Shown: in pieces, positions 34,817 through 43,852 of the stretch | Layout: each line of letters starts with the position of its first letter | How positions within the stretch are numbered: position 1 is the first letter of the stretch | DNA from: Sporomusa ovata DSM 2662 | GTDB lineage: Bacteria > Bacillota > Negativicutes > Sporomusales > Sporomusaceae | Direction of reading: 5' to 3' | DNA length: 64,000 bases | NCBI RefSeq assembly: GCF_000445445.1 | Contig: NZ_ASXP01000001.1 | Coordinates: forward strand, 1 to 64,000 | Position numbers and translations under genes: made by a program | The notes under the pieces: model-generated | What the model was told of the DNA's origin: nothing | Database searches by the model: none | The model's input: the letters and a program-made list of their open reading frames with translations, nothing else

Positions 34817-36109
34817 ATGGAGAGTAATCAGGCAGCTATTGCTGTAGGTATTTTTCTTGTGGCCTATGCACTAATTATATCCGAAAAAATTCATCGCACC
34901 GTTATTGCTTTGGCAGGGGCAGTACTTGTTATTATGTTCGGGGTTCTGAGTCAGGAACAGGCGATTCATCATATCGATTTTAATACCTTAGGTTTATTGG
35001 TAGGTATGATGGTCATAGTGGCTATTACCAGTGAAACAGGATTATTCCGGTTTTTAGCTATTTGGTCGGCCAAGGCGGTTGATGGTGACCCATTAAAGCT
35101 CATGATTGTTTTAAGCGTTATTACGGCAATAAGCTCAGCGTTATTAGACAATGTGACTACCGTGTTATTAATTGTTCCGGTAACGCTGAGTATTACAAAG
35201 CAGCTCAATGTTAAACCAGCCCCTTATTTGATATCGCAAATCATCGCGTCTAATGTTGGCGGAACAGCGACGTTGATTGGCGACCCGCCTAATATCATGA
35301 TTGGCAGTGCAGTAAAAGAATTGGATTTTCTTGCATTTGTCAACAATCTTGCCGGAATAGCAATGCTTATCCTTGTTGTTAATATCATCATTCTTGTCCT
35401 AATTTACCGTAAGCACCTCAAAACAACAGCAGAGTTGAGTGCGAAAATTAAGAGTCTTAACCCTGGTCACCAGATTAAAAATCCCAAGCTGTTGAAAATT
35501 TGCCTAGCTGTGCTGGCCTTGACAGTAACACTCTTCTTCTTCCATCAGCAACTGCATCTGGAATCGGCGACAGTGGCGATCTTCGGAGCTTCTTTGTTAA
35601 TGCTTTTAGCGAAAAAGAATTCTGATCATGATCTGGAATCTATTTTTCACAAGGTAGAATGGGTGGCGCTATTCTTTTTTATCGGGCTGTTTATCTTGGT
35701 TGGTGGACTTGTTGAGACAGGGATAATTTCCTTATTGGCCCAAAAGGCTATGGAGCTCACAGCAGGCAATCCCACAACTACGGCCATGATCATCCTTTGG
35801 CTTAGTGCTCTTGCCTCAGCGTTTGTCGACAACATTCCGTTTGTTGCTACGATGATTCCGTTAATTAAAAATATGGGCGCTCTAGGAATGACTAATCTGG
35901 AACCACTCTGGTGGAGTTTGGCATTGGGTGCATGTCTTGGTGGCAACGGTACAATTATTGGTGCTAGTGCTAATGTCATTGTAGCCGGCCTGGCAGCGCA
36001 AGAAGGGTATCCAATATCCTTTGTAAGATTTATGAAGGTTGGTTTTCCACTTATGCTGTTGTCGATACTAATTGCTAATATCTATGTGTACCTGCGGTAT
36101 CTTATCTAA
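34817..36109 (+). CDS. NhaD/ArsB-family ion permease, copy 2
   Basis: 430 residues, same topology and motifs as the divergent neighbour (DFNTLGLLVGMMVIVAITSE, LLDNVTTVLLIVPVTLSITK, NVGGTATLIGDPPNIMIGSA, FVDNIPFVATMIPLIKN). The two are clear paralogs from a duplication. Start at ATG 34817 with TTGGAGGAG upstream. The long leader with a terminator suggests this copy is switched on by a signal while copy 1 is not under that control. Confidence 0.88.
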   Translation: MESNQAAIAVGIFLVAYALIISEKIHRTVIALAGAVLVIMFGVLSQEQAIHHIDFNTLGLLVGMMVIVAITSETGLFRFLAIWSAKAVDGDPLKLMIVLSVITAISSALLDNVTTVLLIVPVTLSITKQLNVKPAPYLISQIIASNVGGTATLIGDPPNIMIGSAVKELDFLAFVNNLAGIAMLILVVNIIILVLIYRKHLKTTAELSAKIKSLNPGHQIKNPKLLKICLAVLALTVTLFFFHQQLHLESATVAIFGASLLMLLAKKNSDHDLESIFHKVEWVALFFFIGLFILVGGLVETGIISLLAQKAMELTAGNPTTTAMIILWLSALASAFVDNIPFVATMIPLIKNMGALGMTNLEPLWWSLALGACLGGNGTIIGASANVIVAGLAAQEGYPISFVRFMKVGFPLMLLSILIANIYVYLRYLI

Positions 36110-36131
36110 TATCTGATAGAGACAGGTGTTT

Positions 36132-36164
36132 GTTATCTCCGCTATTTGTAATAGCGGAGATAAC
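36132..36164. terminator. 15-bp perfect hairpin after permease copy 2
   Basis: GTTATCTCCGCTATT (36132-36146) is inverted at 36150-36164 with a three-base loop; no strong U-run. Confidence 0.65.
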
Positions 36165-36311
36165 TGTATATAATAATAAGAGATTAGGATATTGAAAAAC
36201 TAACAACTCTATATTATAATTAAGTTGTATGTAATAAAATTGAAAATGTCAGGCAGCAGGTTTTTGTTACTATATCTTTGTGAACGTTGTGGTAACTGGA
36301 GGAAAAGAGGG

Positions 36312-37388
36312 ATGAGCGATAGTTTAAGACTAGAGGTAGATTTGGACAAAATCAAGTACAACGCGGCTAGAATCGTAGAACTTTGTCATAGTCGAGGGAT
36401 TGCGGTACTTGGAGTGACCAAAGGATTTACCGCGATTCCGCAAATTGTGCTGGCTATCCTTGCAGGGGGTGTTGATGGATTAGCTGATGCCAGAATGGAA
36501 AATATCCTCGAATTAAGAAATGAAGGATGTTTGGAATCTATTACTTTACTACGCATTCCCCGGTTAAGCAATGTGGACAATGTAGTAAAATACTGTAACG
36601 TAAGTGTCAACTCTGAAGTAGCTGTTATCCAGGCTTTGGGACAGGCTGCTGAAAAAATGGGGGTAGATCATCAAATTATTTTAATGGTTGATGTGGGTGA
36701 TTTGCGCGAAGGCATTATGATTGAGAATGTCCTGGATACTGTTCGCAAGGTAGAAGGAGTGGAAGGGATAAGGCTAGTGGGGCTGGGAACTAATATGGGT
36801 TGTTTTGGTGGTGTATTACCAGAGTACAGTAACCTCAATATTTTGGTGAACCTTGGTAAAATGATTGAGAACAGATTAGGTATACCAATAGAGGTCCTTT
36901 CTGGTGGTGGTACGTCATCACTATTACTTGTGGAAAAAGGTGAAATGCCTGCAGGTATTAATCAACTGCGTATTGGGGAAGGAATTTTGCTCGGAACTGA
37001 CACGACAAATCAACGGATAATAGATTGGCTCAAAAATGATGCTTTTGTATTAAAAGCTGAAGTGATTGAAGTCAAACGCAAACCATCGGTTCCTATTGGC
37101 AACATCGGACGGGATGCTTTTGGGAATATACCGGAATTCGCAGATGTGGGTATTCGAAATAAGGCTATTGTTGCTTTAGGTAAACAGGATGCGTATATTG
37201 AAGGTATTATTCCTGTTGATAAGGGTATAACGATATTAGGAGCCAGCAGCGACCATACGATTATTGATATTACAGATACAACAAGAAAGATACAAGTTGG
37301 TGATGAACTGGCATTTCATGTTACTTATTCAGGGTTACTTTCAGTGAGTCAATCCAGATATGTAAAAAAAGTGTTTAGAAAGGATTAA
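36312..37388 (+). CDS. Alanine/ornithine racemase-family PLP enzyme
   Basis: 358 residues. Alanine-racemase-type TIM barrel: LEVDLDKIKYNAARIVELCH, the PLP lysine in VLGVTKGF, MVDVGDLREGIMIENV, GLGTNMGCFGG, VLSGGGTSSLLLVE, RIGEGILLG. The GTNMGCFGG form is that of the ornithine/alanine racemase group rather than classical Alr. Likely interconverts D/L amino acids. ATG 36312 has GGAGG nine bases upstream. It precedes the osmoprotectant operon on the same strand, with 230 bases between. Confidence 0.85.
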   Translation: MSDSLRLEVDLDKIKYNAARIVELCHSRGIAVLGVTKGFTAIPQIVLAILAGGVDGLADARMENILELRNEGCLESITLLRIPRLSNVDNVVKYCNVSVNSEVAVIQALGQAAEKMGVDHQIILMVDVGDLREGIMIENVLDTVRKVEGVEGIRLVGLGTNMGCFGGVLPEYSNLNILVNLGKMIENRLGIPIEVLSGGGTSSLLLVEKGEMPAGINQLRIGEGILLGTDTTNQRIIDWLKNDAFVLKAEVIEVKRKPSVPIGNIGRDAFGNIPEFADVGIRNKAIVALGKQDAYIEGIIPVDKGITILGASSDHTIIDITDTTRKIQVGDELAFHVTYSGLLSVSQSRYVKKVFRKD

Positions 37389-37389
37389 G

Positions 37390-37509
37390 GTGTACAAAGA
37401 AAAGCTGGGATTTGAAGTAACTGAGTTTAGAAAAACGAATATGGGCCAGGCCAAGACCGGTTGGTTATGGGTAGTAACTAGGGATAAGTTTACAGGAAAC
37501 ATAGGCTGA
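37390..37509 (+). pseudogene. Short gene fragment after the racemase
   Basis: A 39-codon frame beginning VYKEKLGFEVTEFRKTNMGQ and then TGWLWVVTRDK. YKEKLGFEVTEF resembles the start of a VOC/glyoxalase-fold domain, but the match is short and the upstream strand is missing. No ribosome site. Confidence 0.3.
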
Positions 37510-37566
37510 ATTGGTAATTGAATAGAAGGCTATTGGATTTTAACTAAGGGAGGAATAGAAACTAAC

Positions 37567-37596
37567 AAACAATTTTATTATAAAAACAAATTGTTT
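37567..37596. repeat. Inverted repeat before the osmoprotectant operon
   Basis: AAACAATTT (37567-37575) is inverted at 37588-37596, 22 bases before the start codon of the first permease. A possible operator for the BusR-like regulator encoded after the operon; this is a guess. Confidence 0.4.
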
Positions 37597-37618
37597 GGAA
37601 AAGAAAGGGTGGATGATT

Positions 37619-38272
37619 ATGCTGCAGTATATATGCGGACAGTGGCAAAATTTGCTGGCGATGACGGTAGACCACATCATAATGAGCGCGGTGGCTATTG
37701 TAATTGCCGTGACGATAGGGATAACCTTGGGGATTGCCAGCAGCAAAGTTAAGTGGCTGGCGCGACCGGTTTTGTTGATTGTAAATACTATTCAGACCAT
37801 ACCGGCACTGGCTATGTTTGGGCTGTTAATGCCTGTGGTCGGGATTGGCTCGAAGGCCGGAATCATAGCATTGATACTGTACGCTATTTTACCAATAGTA
37901 AAAAATACCTACACAGGCATTACCGGAATCGACAGGAGTATGAGCGATGCCGGGCACGGCCTGGGTATGACAGAATTTCAAATGCTCAAAAAAGTAGAAT
38001 TACCGTTGGCTATGCCTGTTATTATGGCGGGAATCCGTACATCAGCTGTACTTACTGTAGGGTTAGCTACAATTGTAGCTCTGATTGGTGGCAGTGGGTT
38101 AGGAAAAATAGTGTATCAAGGCATAAGCCGGGTGGATAATATAGAAATCATGATTGGGGCGTTACTGGCAGTGGCTCTTTCAGTGGCAGTGGATCTATTG
38201 TTTGGTAAAATGCAAGCTCGCCTAAATTGGCGAGCGCGTAGAAAGGAGTCTGCTGGTGATGGAGTATCTTAG
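37619..38272 (+). CDS. Osmoprotectant ABC transporter permease (OpuCB-like)
   Basis: 217 residues, five to six membrane helices. PALAMFGLLMPVVGIGSKAG and the EAA loop region DAGHGLGMTEFQMLKKVELP identify a glycine betaine/carnitine/choline-type permease. First gene of a four-gene operon (permease, permease, binding protein, ATPase). AAGGGTGG lies six bases before ATG 37619. Overlaps the next gene. Confidence 0.88.
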   Translation: MLQYICGQWQNLLAMTVDHIIMSAVAIVIAVTIGITLGIASSKVKWLARPVLLIVNTIQTIPALAMFGLLMPVVGIGSKAGIIALILYAILPIVKNTYTGITGIDRSMSDAGHGLGMTEFQMLKKVELPLAMPVIMAGIRTSAVLTVGLATIVALIGGSGLGKIVYQGISRVDNIEIMIGALLAVALSVAVDLLFGKMQARLNWRARRKESAGDGVS

Positions 38273-38891
38273 TTATCTTAGTGAACAGTTTCCACGGATT
38301 AAGGATGCGAGTATTGAACATTTGGTCATGACGGCTGTTGTTGTTACGGCGGCCATTGTTGTCGCTGTCCCTTTAGGTATCTATCTGACCCGCCGCCGTG
38401 AATGGGTAGCCATTGTCTTTGGCATAGTCAACGGTATCCAGACAATTCCAAGTCTGGCGTTGTTGGGTTTTATGATTCCCATTTTTGGTCTAGGGTATTT
38501 ACCAGCTGTGGTGGCTCTATTTTGTTATGCGCTATTGCCTATTCTCAGAAATACGGTGGCAGGAATTGAGGGTGTGGATAAAGGGATTAAAGAAGCTGCC
38601 CAGGGAATGGGTATGAACGAACGCCAAATATTATTGAGAGTCGAATTGCCATTGGCTATGTCGGCTATCATGGCAGGAATCAGGACTTCCACCATTATTA
38701 TTGTAGGCTGGGCTACTTTGGCCGCCTATATTGGCGGTGGTGGACTAGGCAGATTGATTATGGCTGGAATGGCTATGGGGAGAGAGCAGCTTATCTTAGC
38801 AGGAGCTTTTCCTGCAGCGTGTATTGCATTGGCTTTAGACGCGATACTTGGCTGGTTGGAAGGCCGAATGGCAGTTCCCGGACGAAAATAA
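38259..38891 (+). CDS. Osmoprotectant ABC transporter permease (OpuCD-like)
   Basis: 210 residues, homologous to the preceding permease: QTIPSLALLGFMIPIFGLGY and EAAQGMGMNERQILLRVELP. The two permeases probably form a heterodimer. A GTG-ATG pair occurs at the start; ATG 38259 taken. Overlaps the end of the first permease gene by 14 bases, so translation is coupled. Confidence 0.88.
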   Translation: MEYLSYLSEQFPRIKDASIEHLVMTAVVVTAAIVVAVPLGIYLTRRREWVAIVFGIVNGIQTIPSLALLGFMIPIFGLGYLPAVVALFCYALLPILRNTVAGIEGVDKGIKEAAQGMGMNERQILLRVELPLAMSAIMAGIRTSTIIIVGWATLAAYIGGGGLGRLIMAGMAMGREQLILAGAFPAACIALALDAILGWLEGRMAVPGRK

Positions 38892-38903
38892 GGAGGTATT
38901 GGA

Positions 38904-39812
38904 ATGAAAAAAAAACTACTGACTGTTATGGTATTACTTGTATTGATGGTTGTTTTCGCAGGTTGCGGGATGTTTACTACCAGCAAAAGCGCTCAAACAA
39001 TTAAGATTGGCTCGCAAACTTTTAGTGAACCCCAAATTTTAGCTGAAATGATGAAGCTGCTTATCGAAAAAAACCTGGGATATAAGGTAGAGCATGTTAG
39101 TAATCTAAGTGCATCTACAATTGTGCATCAGGCTATGCTAAACAAAGAGGTTGATATCTCAACCCGCTATATTGGTACAGAAATGACAGGACCACTGGAA
39201 CTTGAAAAGCCTATTTTTGATAGAAAAAAAGCCTTTGAATTTGTCCAAAAGGAATTTGACAAACGGTTTAAGCAAACGGTATTTACTCCTTATGGGTTTG
39301 AAAATACCTATGCGCTTACTGTCCGCAAAGCGGTTGCGGAAAAGTATGGCTTAAACAATGTATCAGACTTAGCCCCTTATGCGGCTACTATGAAATTGGG
39401 GACAGACACCTCCTTTTTAGACCGTGAGGCGGATGGCTACAAAGCCTTAACCGGGGTATATGGCTTTAGCTTTGGCAAGACTTACCCCATGGAAATTGGG
39501 CTAGTGTATAAGGCTGTAAAGGATGAAGAAGTAGATACAGTAATCGCTTATTCTACTGATGCCAGAATCAGGAGCTTTGATTTAAAAGTATTAACAGATG
39601 ATAAAAATTTCTTTCCTCCCTATGAGGCAGTAATTATTGCCAGAAATGATACCTTGGAGCAATTCAAGGGAGTTAAGGAGGAATTGGCCAAGCTAAGCGG
39701 TCTAATCGATACCACTACTATGACAGAACTGAACTACCTGGTTGATGAGAAAAAAATGACTCCGGCGGAGGTTGCTTTTGATTTTCTGAAGCAGCGGGGA
39801 TTAATAAACTAA
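38904..39812 (+). CDS. Osmoprotectant-binding lipoprotein (OpuCC/ProX-like)
   Basis: 302 residues. A lipoprotein signal (LLVLMVVFAGCG, lipobox Cys at about residue 22), then an OpuAC-type binding fold: IKIGSQTFSEPQILAEMMKL, DISTRYIGTEMTGPL, and YSTDARIRSFDLKVL. It captures a quaternary ammonium solute and delivers it to the two permeases. AAGGAGG site. Confidence 0.9.
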   Translation: MKKKLLTVMVLLVLMVVFAGCGMFTTSKSAQTIKIGSQTFSEPQILAEMMKLLIEKNLGYKVEHVSNLSASTIVHQAMLNKEVDISTRYIGTEMTGPLELEKPIFDRKKAFEFVQKEFDKRFKQTVFTPYGFENTYALTVRKAVAEKYGLNNVSDLAPYAATMKLGTDTSFLDREADGYKALTGVYGFSFGKTYPMEIGLVYKAVKDEEVDTVIAYSTDARIRSFDLKVLTDDKNFFPPYEAVIIARNDTLEQFKGVKEELAKLSGLIDTTTMTELNYLVDEKKMTPAEVAFDFLKQRGLIN

Positions 39813-39827
39813 AGGGGGCTGACGAAT

Positions 39828-40937
39828 ATGATTGAGTTGATAAATGTCAGCAAAACTTTTGCCACTAACCAGTTGGTATTAGACAATATTAACCTTTCTA
39901 TTGGAACTGGGGAATTTGTGGTACTGATTGGTCCGAGCGGCTGCGGAAAAACCACAACCATGCGTATGATTAACAGGCTAATTTCGCCGACATCAGGTCA
40001 AGTAAAGATAAATGGAGAAAACGTCAATAATTTTGACCCTGTAGAGTTAAGACGCAATATTGGCTATGTTATCCAGAGTATTGGGTTATTTCCTCATATG
40101 ACAATTGCTGAGAACATTGCCATTGTACCCAATTTGCAAGGAGCTACGCAGGCTGAGTGTGAGAAAAAAGCCGGAGAATTGATCGAATTGGTCGGGTTGA
40201 AGGCAGATCAATTTTTGTGGCGCTATCCTTACGAATTGAGTGGTGGTCAGCAGCAGAGGATTGGGGTGGCACGGGCTTTAGCTGCTGACCCCGAAGTTGT
40301 TCTCATGGATGAACCTTTTGGTGCGTTAGACCCGATTACGCGCGAAAATCTGCAGGATGAGCTACTCCGAATTCAGCGTGACATGCGTAAGACGATAGTT
40401 TTTGTCACCCATGATATGGATGAAGCCATTAAATTAGGTGATCGTATCGTTGTTATGAAAGATGGCAAAATACTGCAGGCCGATACTCCGGAAAAAATAA
40501 TGTTACAGCCTGCCCATGGCTTTGTTGAAGAATTTATTGGTGCAAGGCGACTCTTAAAACAGCCGGAATGGATTAGCGTTAAGGATATTATGATTAGTAA
40601 TCCGGTAGTTTGTTACCCGGAGTTAAAGCTGGAAAGGGCATTGCAAAGAATGCAACAAGGTAAGGTTGACAGTCTTTTAGTTGTTGATGAAAGTCGGCAC
40701 TTGCTGGGAATGGTTACAGCACTTGATATTCACAGGAAACTTGATGTGGCAGCAACAATAGCGCAAGTGATGAAGAGTCCGGAAATAACGGTAAAATCTG
40801 ATGATAATTTACGTATGGCCATTAATCTTATGGGGGAGCATGACCTGCGGTATTTACCGGTAGTCAATCCAACTAACCAGTTGCTTGGGCTGGTTACAAG
40901 AGGCTCGCTGGTAAGAGTTATTGCCGAGAATATGTGA
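39828..40937 (+). CDS. Osmoprotectant ABC transporter ATPase with CBS domains (OpuCA-like)
   Basis: 369 residues. Walker A GPSGCGKTT, Q-loop YVIQSIGLFPHMTI, signature LSGGQQQRIG, Walker B VVLMDEPFGALDP, H-loop VFVTHDMDEA. Residues about 250-369 hold two CBS motifs (SVKDIMISNPVVCYP and IAQVMKSPEITVKSDDNLRM), which gate OpuA/OpuC transporters by ionic strength or cyclic dinucleotides. Last gene of the operon; the regulator gene follows after 106 bases. Confidence 0.92.
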   Translation: MIELINVSKTFATNQLVLDNINLSIGTGEFVVLIGPSGCGKTTTMRMINRLISPTSGQVKINGENVNNFDPVELRRNIGYVIQSIGLFPHMTIAENIAIVPNLQGATQAECEKKAGELIELVGLKADQFLWRYPYELSGGQQQRIGVARALAADPEVVLMDEPFGALDPITRENLQDELLRIQRDMRKTIVFVTHDMDEAIKLGDRIVVMKDGKILQADTPEKIMLQPAHGFVEEFIGARRLLKQPEWISVKDIMISNPVVCYPELKLERALQRMQQGKVDSLLVVDESRHLLGMVTALDIHRKLDVAATIAQVMKSPEITVKSDDNLRMAINLMGEHDLRYLPVVNPTNQLLGLVTRGSLVRVIAENM

Positions 40938-41043
40938 ACTGTCTTAGGTATTTAGATATATCTAGCAGGAATAATGTCTGTAAACATAGTATTAATAGAT
41001 AACAGCATATTAACAGTAGTGTTGCAAGTTTGGAGGATGCTAG

Positions 41044-41667
41044 ATGAAGGGGCAAGTCCCGATTTTTCGCGCTATTGCACTTGATGTAGCGCAGCGGATT
41101 ATTAACAGTGAATTTGGGGAAGGCAGCAAAATTTCAGGGCGGACGTTACTTGCCGGTCACTATAATGTGTCACCGGAAACCATTAGGAAGGCTATATCGC
41201 TATTGAAAGATGAGGGGGTTGTCGATGTCTCGCAAGGCAAAGAAGTAACCATTCTCTCAGTGGAAAAGTCATATGATTTTATCGAACGTTATAAAAGCGC
41301 GGAGTCCGTTTATTCACTGCGTCAGGAAATCGAAATTCTCTTACGGGAAAAGCGCGATCTTGATGTAAAACTTGAGACAGTGCTTACGGAAATAATCAAT
41401 TATTCTGATCGGCTGAGAAACCTTACGCCCTATAATCCGGTGGAAATTGCAGTAACAGCCGATGCTCATATCACAGGCCAGACCATCAGTCAACTACGAT
41501 TATGGCAGCATACAGGCGCCACAGTGGTAGCCATTCGCCGCGGCACAGAAATTATTATATCACCAGGTCCCAATGCCGTAATTAAAGCTTATGACAAGAT
41601 CGTTGTGGTAGGTGACAGTGATATATATCAACGTACGTCAGAGTATTTTAATAGGACGATGGTTTAG
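41044..41667 (+). CDS. busR: BusR-like regulator: GntR winged helix plus RCK_C domain
   Basis: 207 residues. N-terminal GntR domain (FRAIALDVAQRIINSEFGEG, HYNVSPETIRKAISLLKDEG), a central coiled coil (about 80-125), and a C-terminal RCK_C domain (QLRLWQHTGATVVAIRRGTE, IIISPGPNAVIKAYDKIVVV, GDSDIYQRTSEYF). The whole layout and several motifs match lactic-acid-bacterial BusR, which represses the glycine betaine transporter BusAB when c-di-AMP binds the RCK_C domain. Its position directly after an OpuC operon supports the same role. ATG has GGAGG upstream. Confidence 0.88.
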   Translation: MKGQVPIFRAIALDVAQRIINSEFGEGSKISGRTLLAGHYNVSPETIRKAISLLKDEGVVDVSQGKEVTILSVEKSYDFIERYKSAESVYSLRQEIEILLREKRDLDVKLETVLTEIINYSDRLRNLTPYNPVEIAVTADAHITGQTISQLRLWQHTGATVVAIRRGTEIIISPGPNAVIKAYDKIVVVGDSDIYQRTSEYFNRTMV

Positions 41668-41673
41668 TAGTGT

Positions 41674-41725
41674 AACCAAAAATAGACCGCCAAGTACAAC
41701 TGTACCTGGTGGTCTATTTTTGGTT
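41674..41725. terminator. Bidirectional terminator
   Basis: AACCAAAAATAGACC (41674 on) pairs with GGTCTATTTTTGGTT (ending 41725), with an inner GTAC stem; followed by a T-run. Shared by busR and the convergent oxidoreductase gene, whose last bases it overlaps. Confidence 0.88.
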
Positions 41726-43106
41726 ATTTTTTTAGCCGTGCACTGATAATTCGGGCAGCATGAATGCCACTGGCACTGGCCTGTGACAGGCCGCGGGTAA
41801 TACCGGCACCATCACCGATGGCAAACATATTCTCAATCTCGGTTTCCAATTCTTCAGTTAGCTTAAGGCGCGAGCTGTAGAATTTGACTTCAACTCCGTA
41901 TAGCAGTGTGTCGTCATTTGTCATGCCGGGAGCAATTTTATTGAGGGCATAAATCATCTCAATAATATTGTCCAGATGGCGTTTGGGCAATACTAAGCTT
42001 AAATCACCGGGAGTGGCTTTTAGGGTTGGTTTGGTAAAGCTTTTTCTCATACGGTGTTCATTGGAACGGCGGCCTTTTAACAGATCACCAAATCGCTGCA
42101 CCAGTACACCGCCGCCGAGCATGTTGGAAAAGGAAGCAATGCGTTTACCATATTGGTGGGGTTCGGTAAATGGTTCGGTAAATTTATTACTGACCAATAG
42201 TGCAAAATTGGTGTTTTTACTATGAAGCTTTTCGTCGCGGTAGCTGTGGCCGTTTACGGTAACAATGCCATCCGTATTTTCGGCAACAACATAGCCTTTG
42301 GGGTTCATGCAGAAGGTTCTGACTAAATCACCATACTGTTTGGTTCGGTATACCAGTTTGGCTTCATATACGTCATCGGTTATGTGTTGGAACACCTCTG
42401 CCGGGATTTCCACCCGCACCCCGACATCCACCTGGTTATTGGTTAGTGATAAACCAAGGTCATGGCATTGATGGGAAAACCACTCAGAACCGGCGCGGCC
42501 AGGCGCGGCTATCAGATAATCGCATTCAATGGCTCCGTCTTTGGCTGTTTCCAGGATAAAGGTGTTGTCTTGTTTTTTAATAGAATTTACCGTTACGCCG
42601 AATAGCATAGTGATATTTTTCTGAAGATAGTCATAGATTGATTGTTGGATTTTCAGATTATTTTCGGTGCCCAAGTGGCGAACCTTAGCATCTAATAGGT
42701 GCAGGTCAAACTTTAAGGCCTCTTTGCCCAGCCCGCTGTTTTGGGTGCTGAAATATTCTGCTGGTGCGCCGTACTTCAAGTTGATTTGATCAACATAATC
42801 AATTAAATCGAGCACAGTTTGATCAGAAAGATACTCATTGAGCCAGCCGCCAAACTGGGTGGTGAAGTTATACTTGCCGTCAGAGAATGCTCCCGCGCCG
42901 CCAAAACCGCGCATAATGCCGCAGGGGTTGCAGTTAATGCAAGTAGGGACTTTTTTATCGGAGATGGGGCAATGCCGCGAATAGATGTCCTGTCCGGCTT
43001 CTATGAGAATAATGTTGATAGCAGGGTTATTGATGACAAGCTCATAAGCGGCAAATACGCCGGCTGGGCCGCCGCCGACAATGCCAATGTCAAATTTATC
43101 AGCCAT
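41724..43106 (-). CDS. FAD-dependent oxidoreductase
   Basis: 460 residues. N-terminal dinucleotide site DIGIVGGGPAGVFAAYELV, CPISDKKVPTCINCNPCG (four Cys in a short span, possibly a metal or redox site), and C-terminal MFAIGDGAGITRGLSQASAS closing the FAD fold. Similar to uncharacterised FAD dehydrogenases of anaerobes; substrate unknown. AAGGAAGGTG site before ATG. Monocistronic. Confidence 0.85.
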   Translation of the reverse strand: MADKFDIGIVGGGPAGVFAAYELVINNPAINIILIEAGQDIYSRHCPISDKKVPTCINCNPCGIMRGFGGAGAFSDGKYNFTTQFGGWLNEYLSDQTVLDLIDYVDQINLKYGAPAEYFSTQNSGLGKEALKFDLHLLDAKVRHLGTENNLKIQQSIYDYLQKNITMLFGVTVNSIKKQDNTFILETAKDGAIECDYLIAAPGRAGSEWFSHQCHDLGLSLTNNQVDVGVRVEIPAEVFQHITDDVYEAKLVYRTKQYGDLVRTFCMNPKGYVVAENTDGIVTVNGHSYRDEKLHSKNTNFALLVSNKFTEPFTEPHQYGKRIASFSNMLGGGVLVQRFGDLLKGRRSNEHRMRKSFTKPTLKATPGDLSLVLPKRHLDNIIEMIYALNKIAPGMTNDDTLLYGVEVKFYSSRLKLTEELETEIENMFAIGDGAGITRGLSQASASGIHAARIISARLKK

Positions 43107-43212
43107 GGTACAATCACCTTCCTTGTGCTTAGGGTATAAACCACTTCACAGTATACTTTATCAAATAATGATTGTAAAAAGCAAATTAATTATAAAAGTG
43201 TTCATTCTTTGT

Positions 43213-43254
43213 TCACAGTTTGGTCACACTTTGGTAAAAAAAATACGCTATACT
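43213..43254 (+). promoter_or_regulatory. PhoB-type direct repeats and promoter of the DUF2680 gene
   Basis: TCACAGTTTGG (43213-43223) and TCACACTTTGG (43224-43234) are 11-bp direct repeats in exact tandem, ending 14 bases before a TATACT -10 box (43249-43254). The first continues upstream as TTCACA. This is how OmpR/PhoB-family dimers bind to replace a -35 element. Confidence 0.7.
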
Positions 43255-43285
43255 AAAGTCAAATACTAACAAGGAGTGATTGACT

Positions 43286-43687
43286 ATGAAAAAGTTTACT
43301 AGTTTTGCTTTAATCGGTACGCTCGTATTGTCGCTAGCGGGTGCAGTCGCATTTGCGGCTCCAGGAAACAATCTTGGTCAGGCTTGTCCATTCTTCGGCG
43401 CGGCCGGACAACAAGCCAATCTGACTGACGAACAAAAAGCCCAGATGGCAACTTGGCAGCAAGAGCAATTTGAGCACAGAAAACAAGTGCTGCAAAAAAA
43501 GGTTGAATGGGGTTGGCTAACCCAGGCTCAGGCTGATGAGCAGATTTCTTTCATGGAACAGCGTCAGAAAGACGGTAATTTTGGCATGATGGGTAGGGGA
43601 CGTGGTCATGGTCATATGGGGCAAGGACGGGGCATGGGGCCGATGAACGGCAGTTGCGTTAATAACAACATTCCGGCTCAACAATAA
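43286..43687 (+). CDS. DUF2680 (YckD-like) exported protein
   Basis: 133 residues. Signal peptide (FALIGTLVLSLAGAVAFA), then LTDEQKAQMATWQQEQFEHR and KVEWGWLTQAQADEQISFME, the DUF2680 repeat. The C-terminus is Gly/Met/His/Arg-rich (GRGRGHGHMGQGRGMGPM), perhaps metal-binding. ATG 43286 with AAGGAG nine bases upstream. It precedes a two-component operon and is probably its target, judging from the tandem boxes in its promoter. Confidence 0.85.
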   Translation: MKKFTSFALIGTLVLSLAGAVAFAAPGNNLGQACPFFGAAGQQANLTDEQKAQMATWQQEQFEHRKQVLQKKVEWGWLTQAQADEQISFMEQRQKDGNFGMMGRGRGHGHMGQGRGMGPMNGSCVNNNIPAQQ

Positions 43688-43697
43688 GAATCGGCTG

Positions 43698-43730
43698 AAA
43701 GAGCCTGTCGCTTTTGCGGCAGGCTCTTTT
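43698..43730 (+). terminator. Intrinsic terminator of the DUF2680 gene
   Basis: AAAGAGCCTGTCGC, loop TTTT, GCGGCAGGCTCTTTT. Confidence 0.92.
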
Positions 43731-43761
43731 GAGCAGACATATTGTCAATGCTCCATCGCGG

Positions 43762-43795
43762 GCAGTTGACTGGTGTAAGCACACCAGTCAACTGC
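43762..43795. promoter_or_regulatory. 15-bp perfect inverted repeat before the response regulator gene
   Basis: GCAGTTGACTGGTGT (43762-43776), four bases, ACACCAGTCAACTGC (43781-43795), then AAAAAG. It lies about 57 bases before the start codon, near where a promoter is expected; operator or terminator. Confidence 0.5.
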
Positions 43796-43852
43796 AAAAA
43801 GTTAGCGTATTATATATAGCTTGTGGTATGCTGTTGCTAAGAGGTGAAAACT

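Noticed and set aside
37753..38139. 128-codon frame inside the first osmoprotectant permease
   Set aside because: Out-of-frame reading of a clear permease gene.
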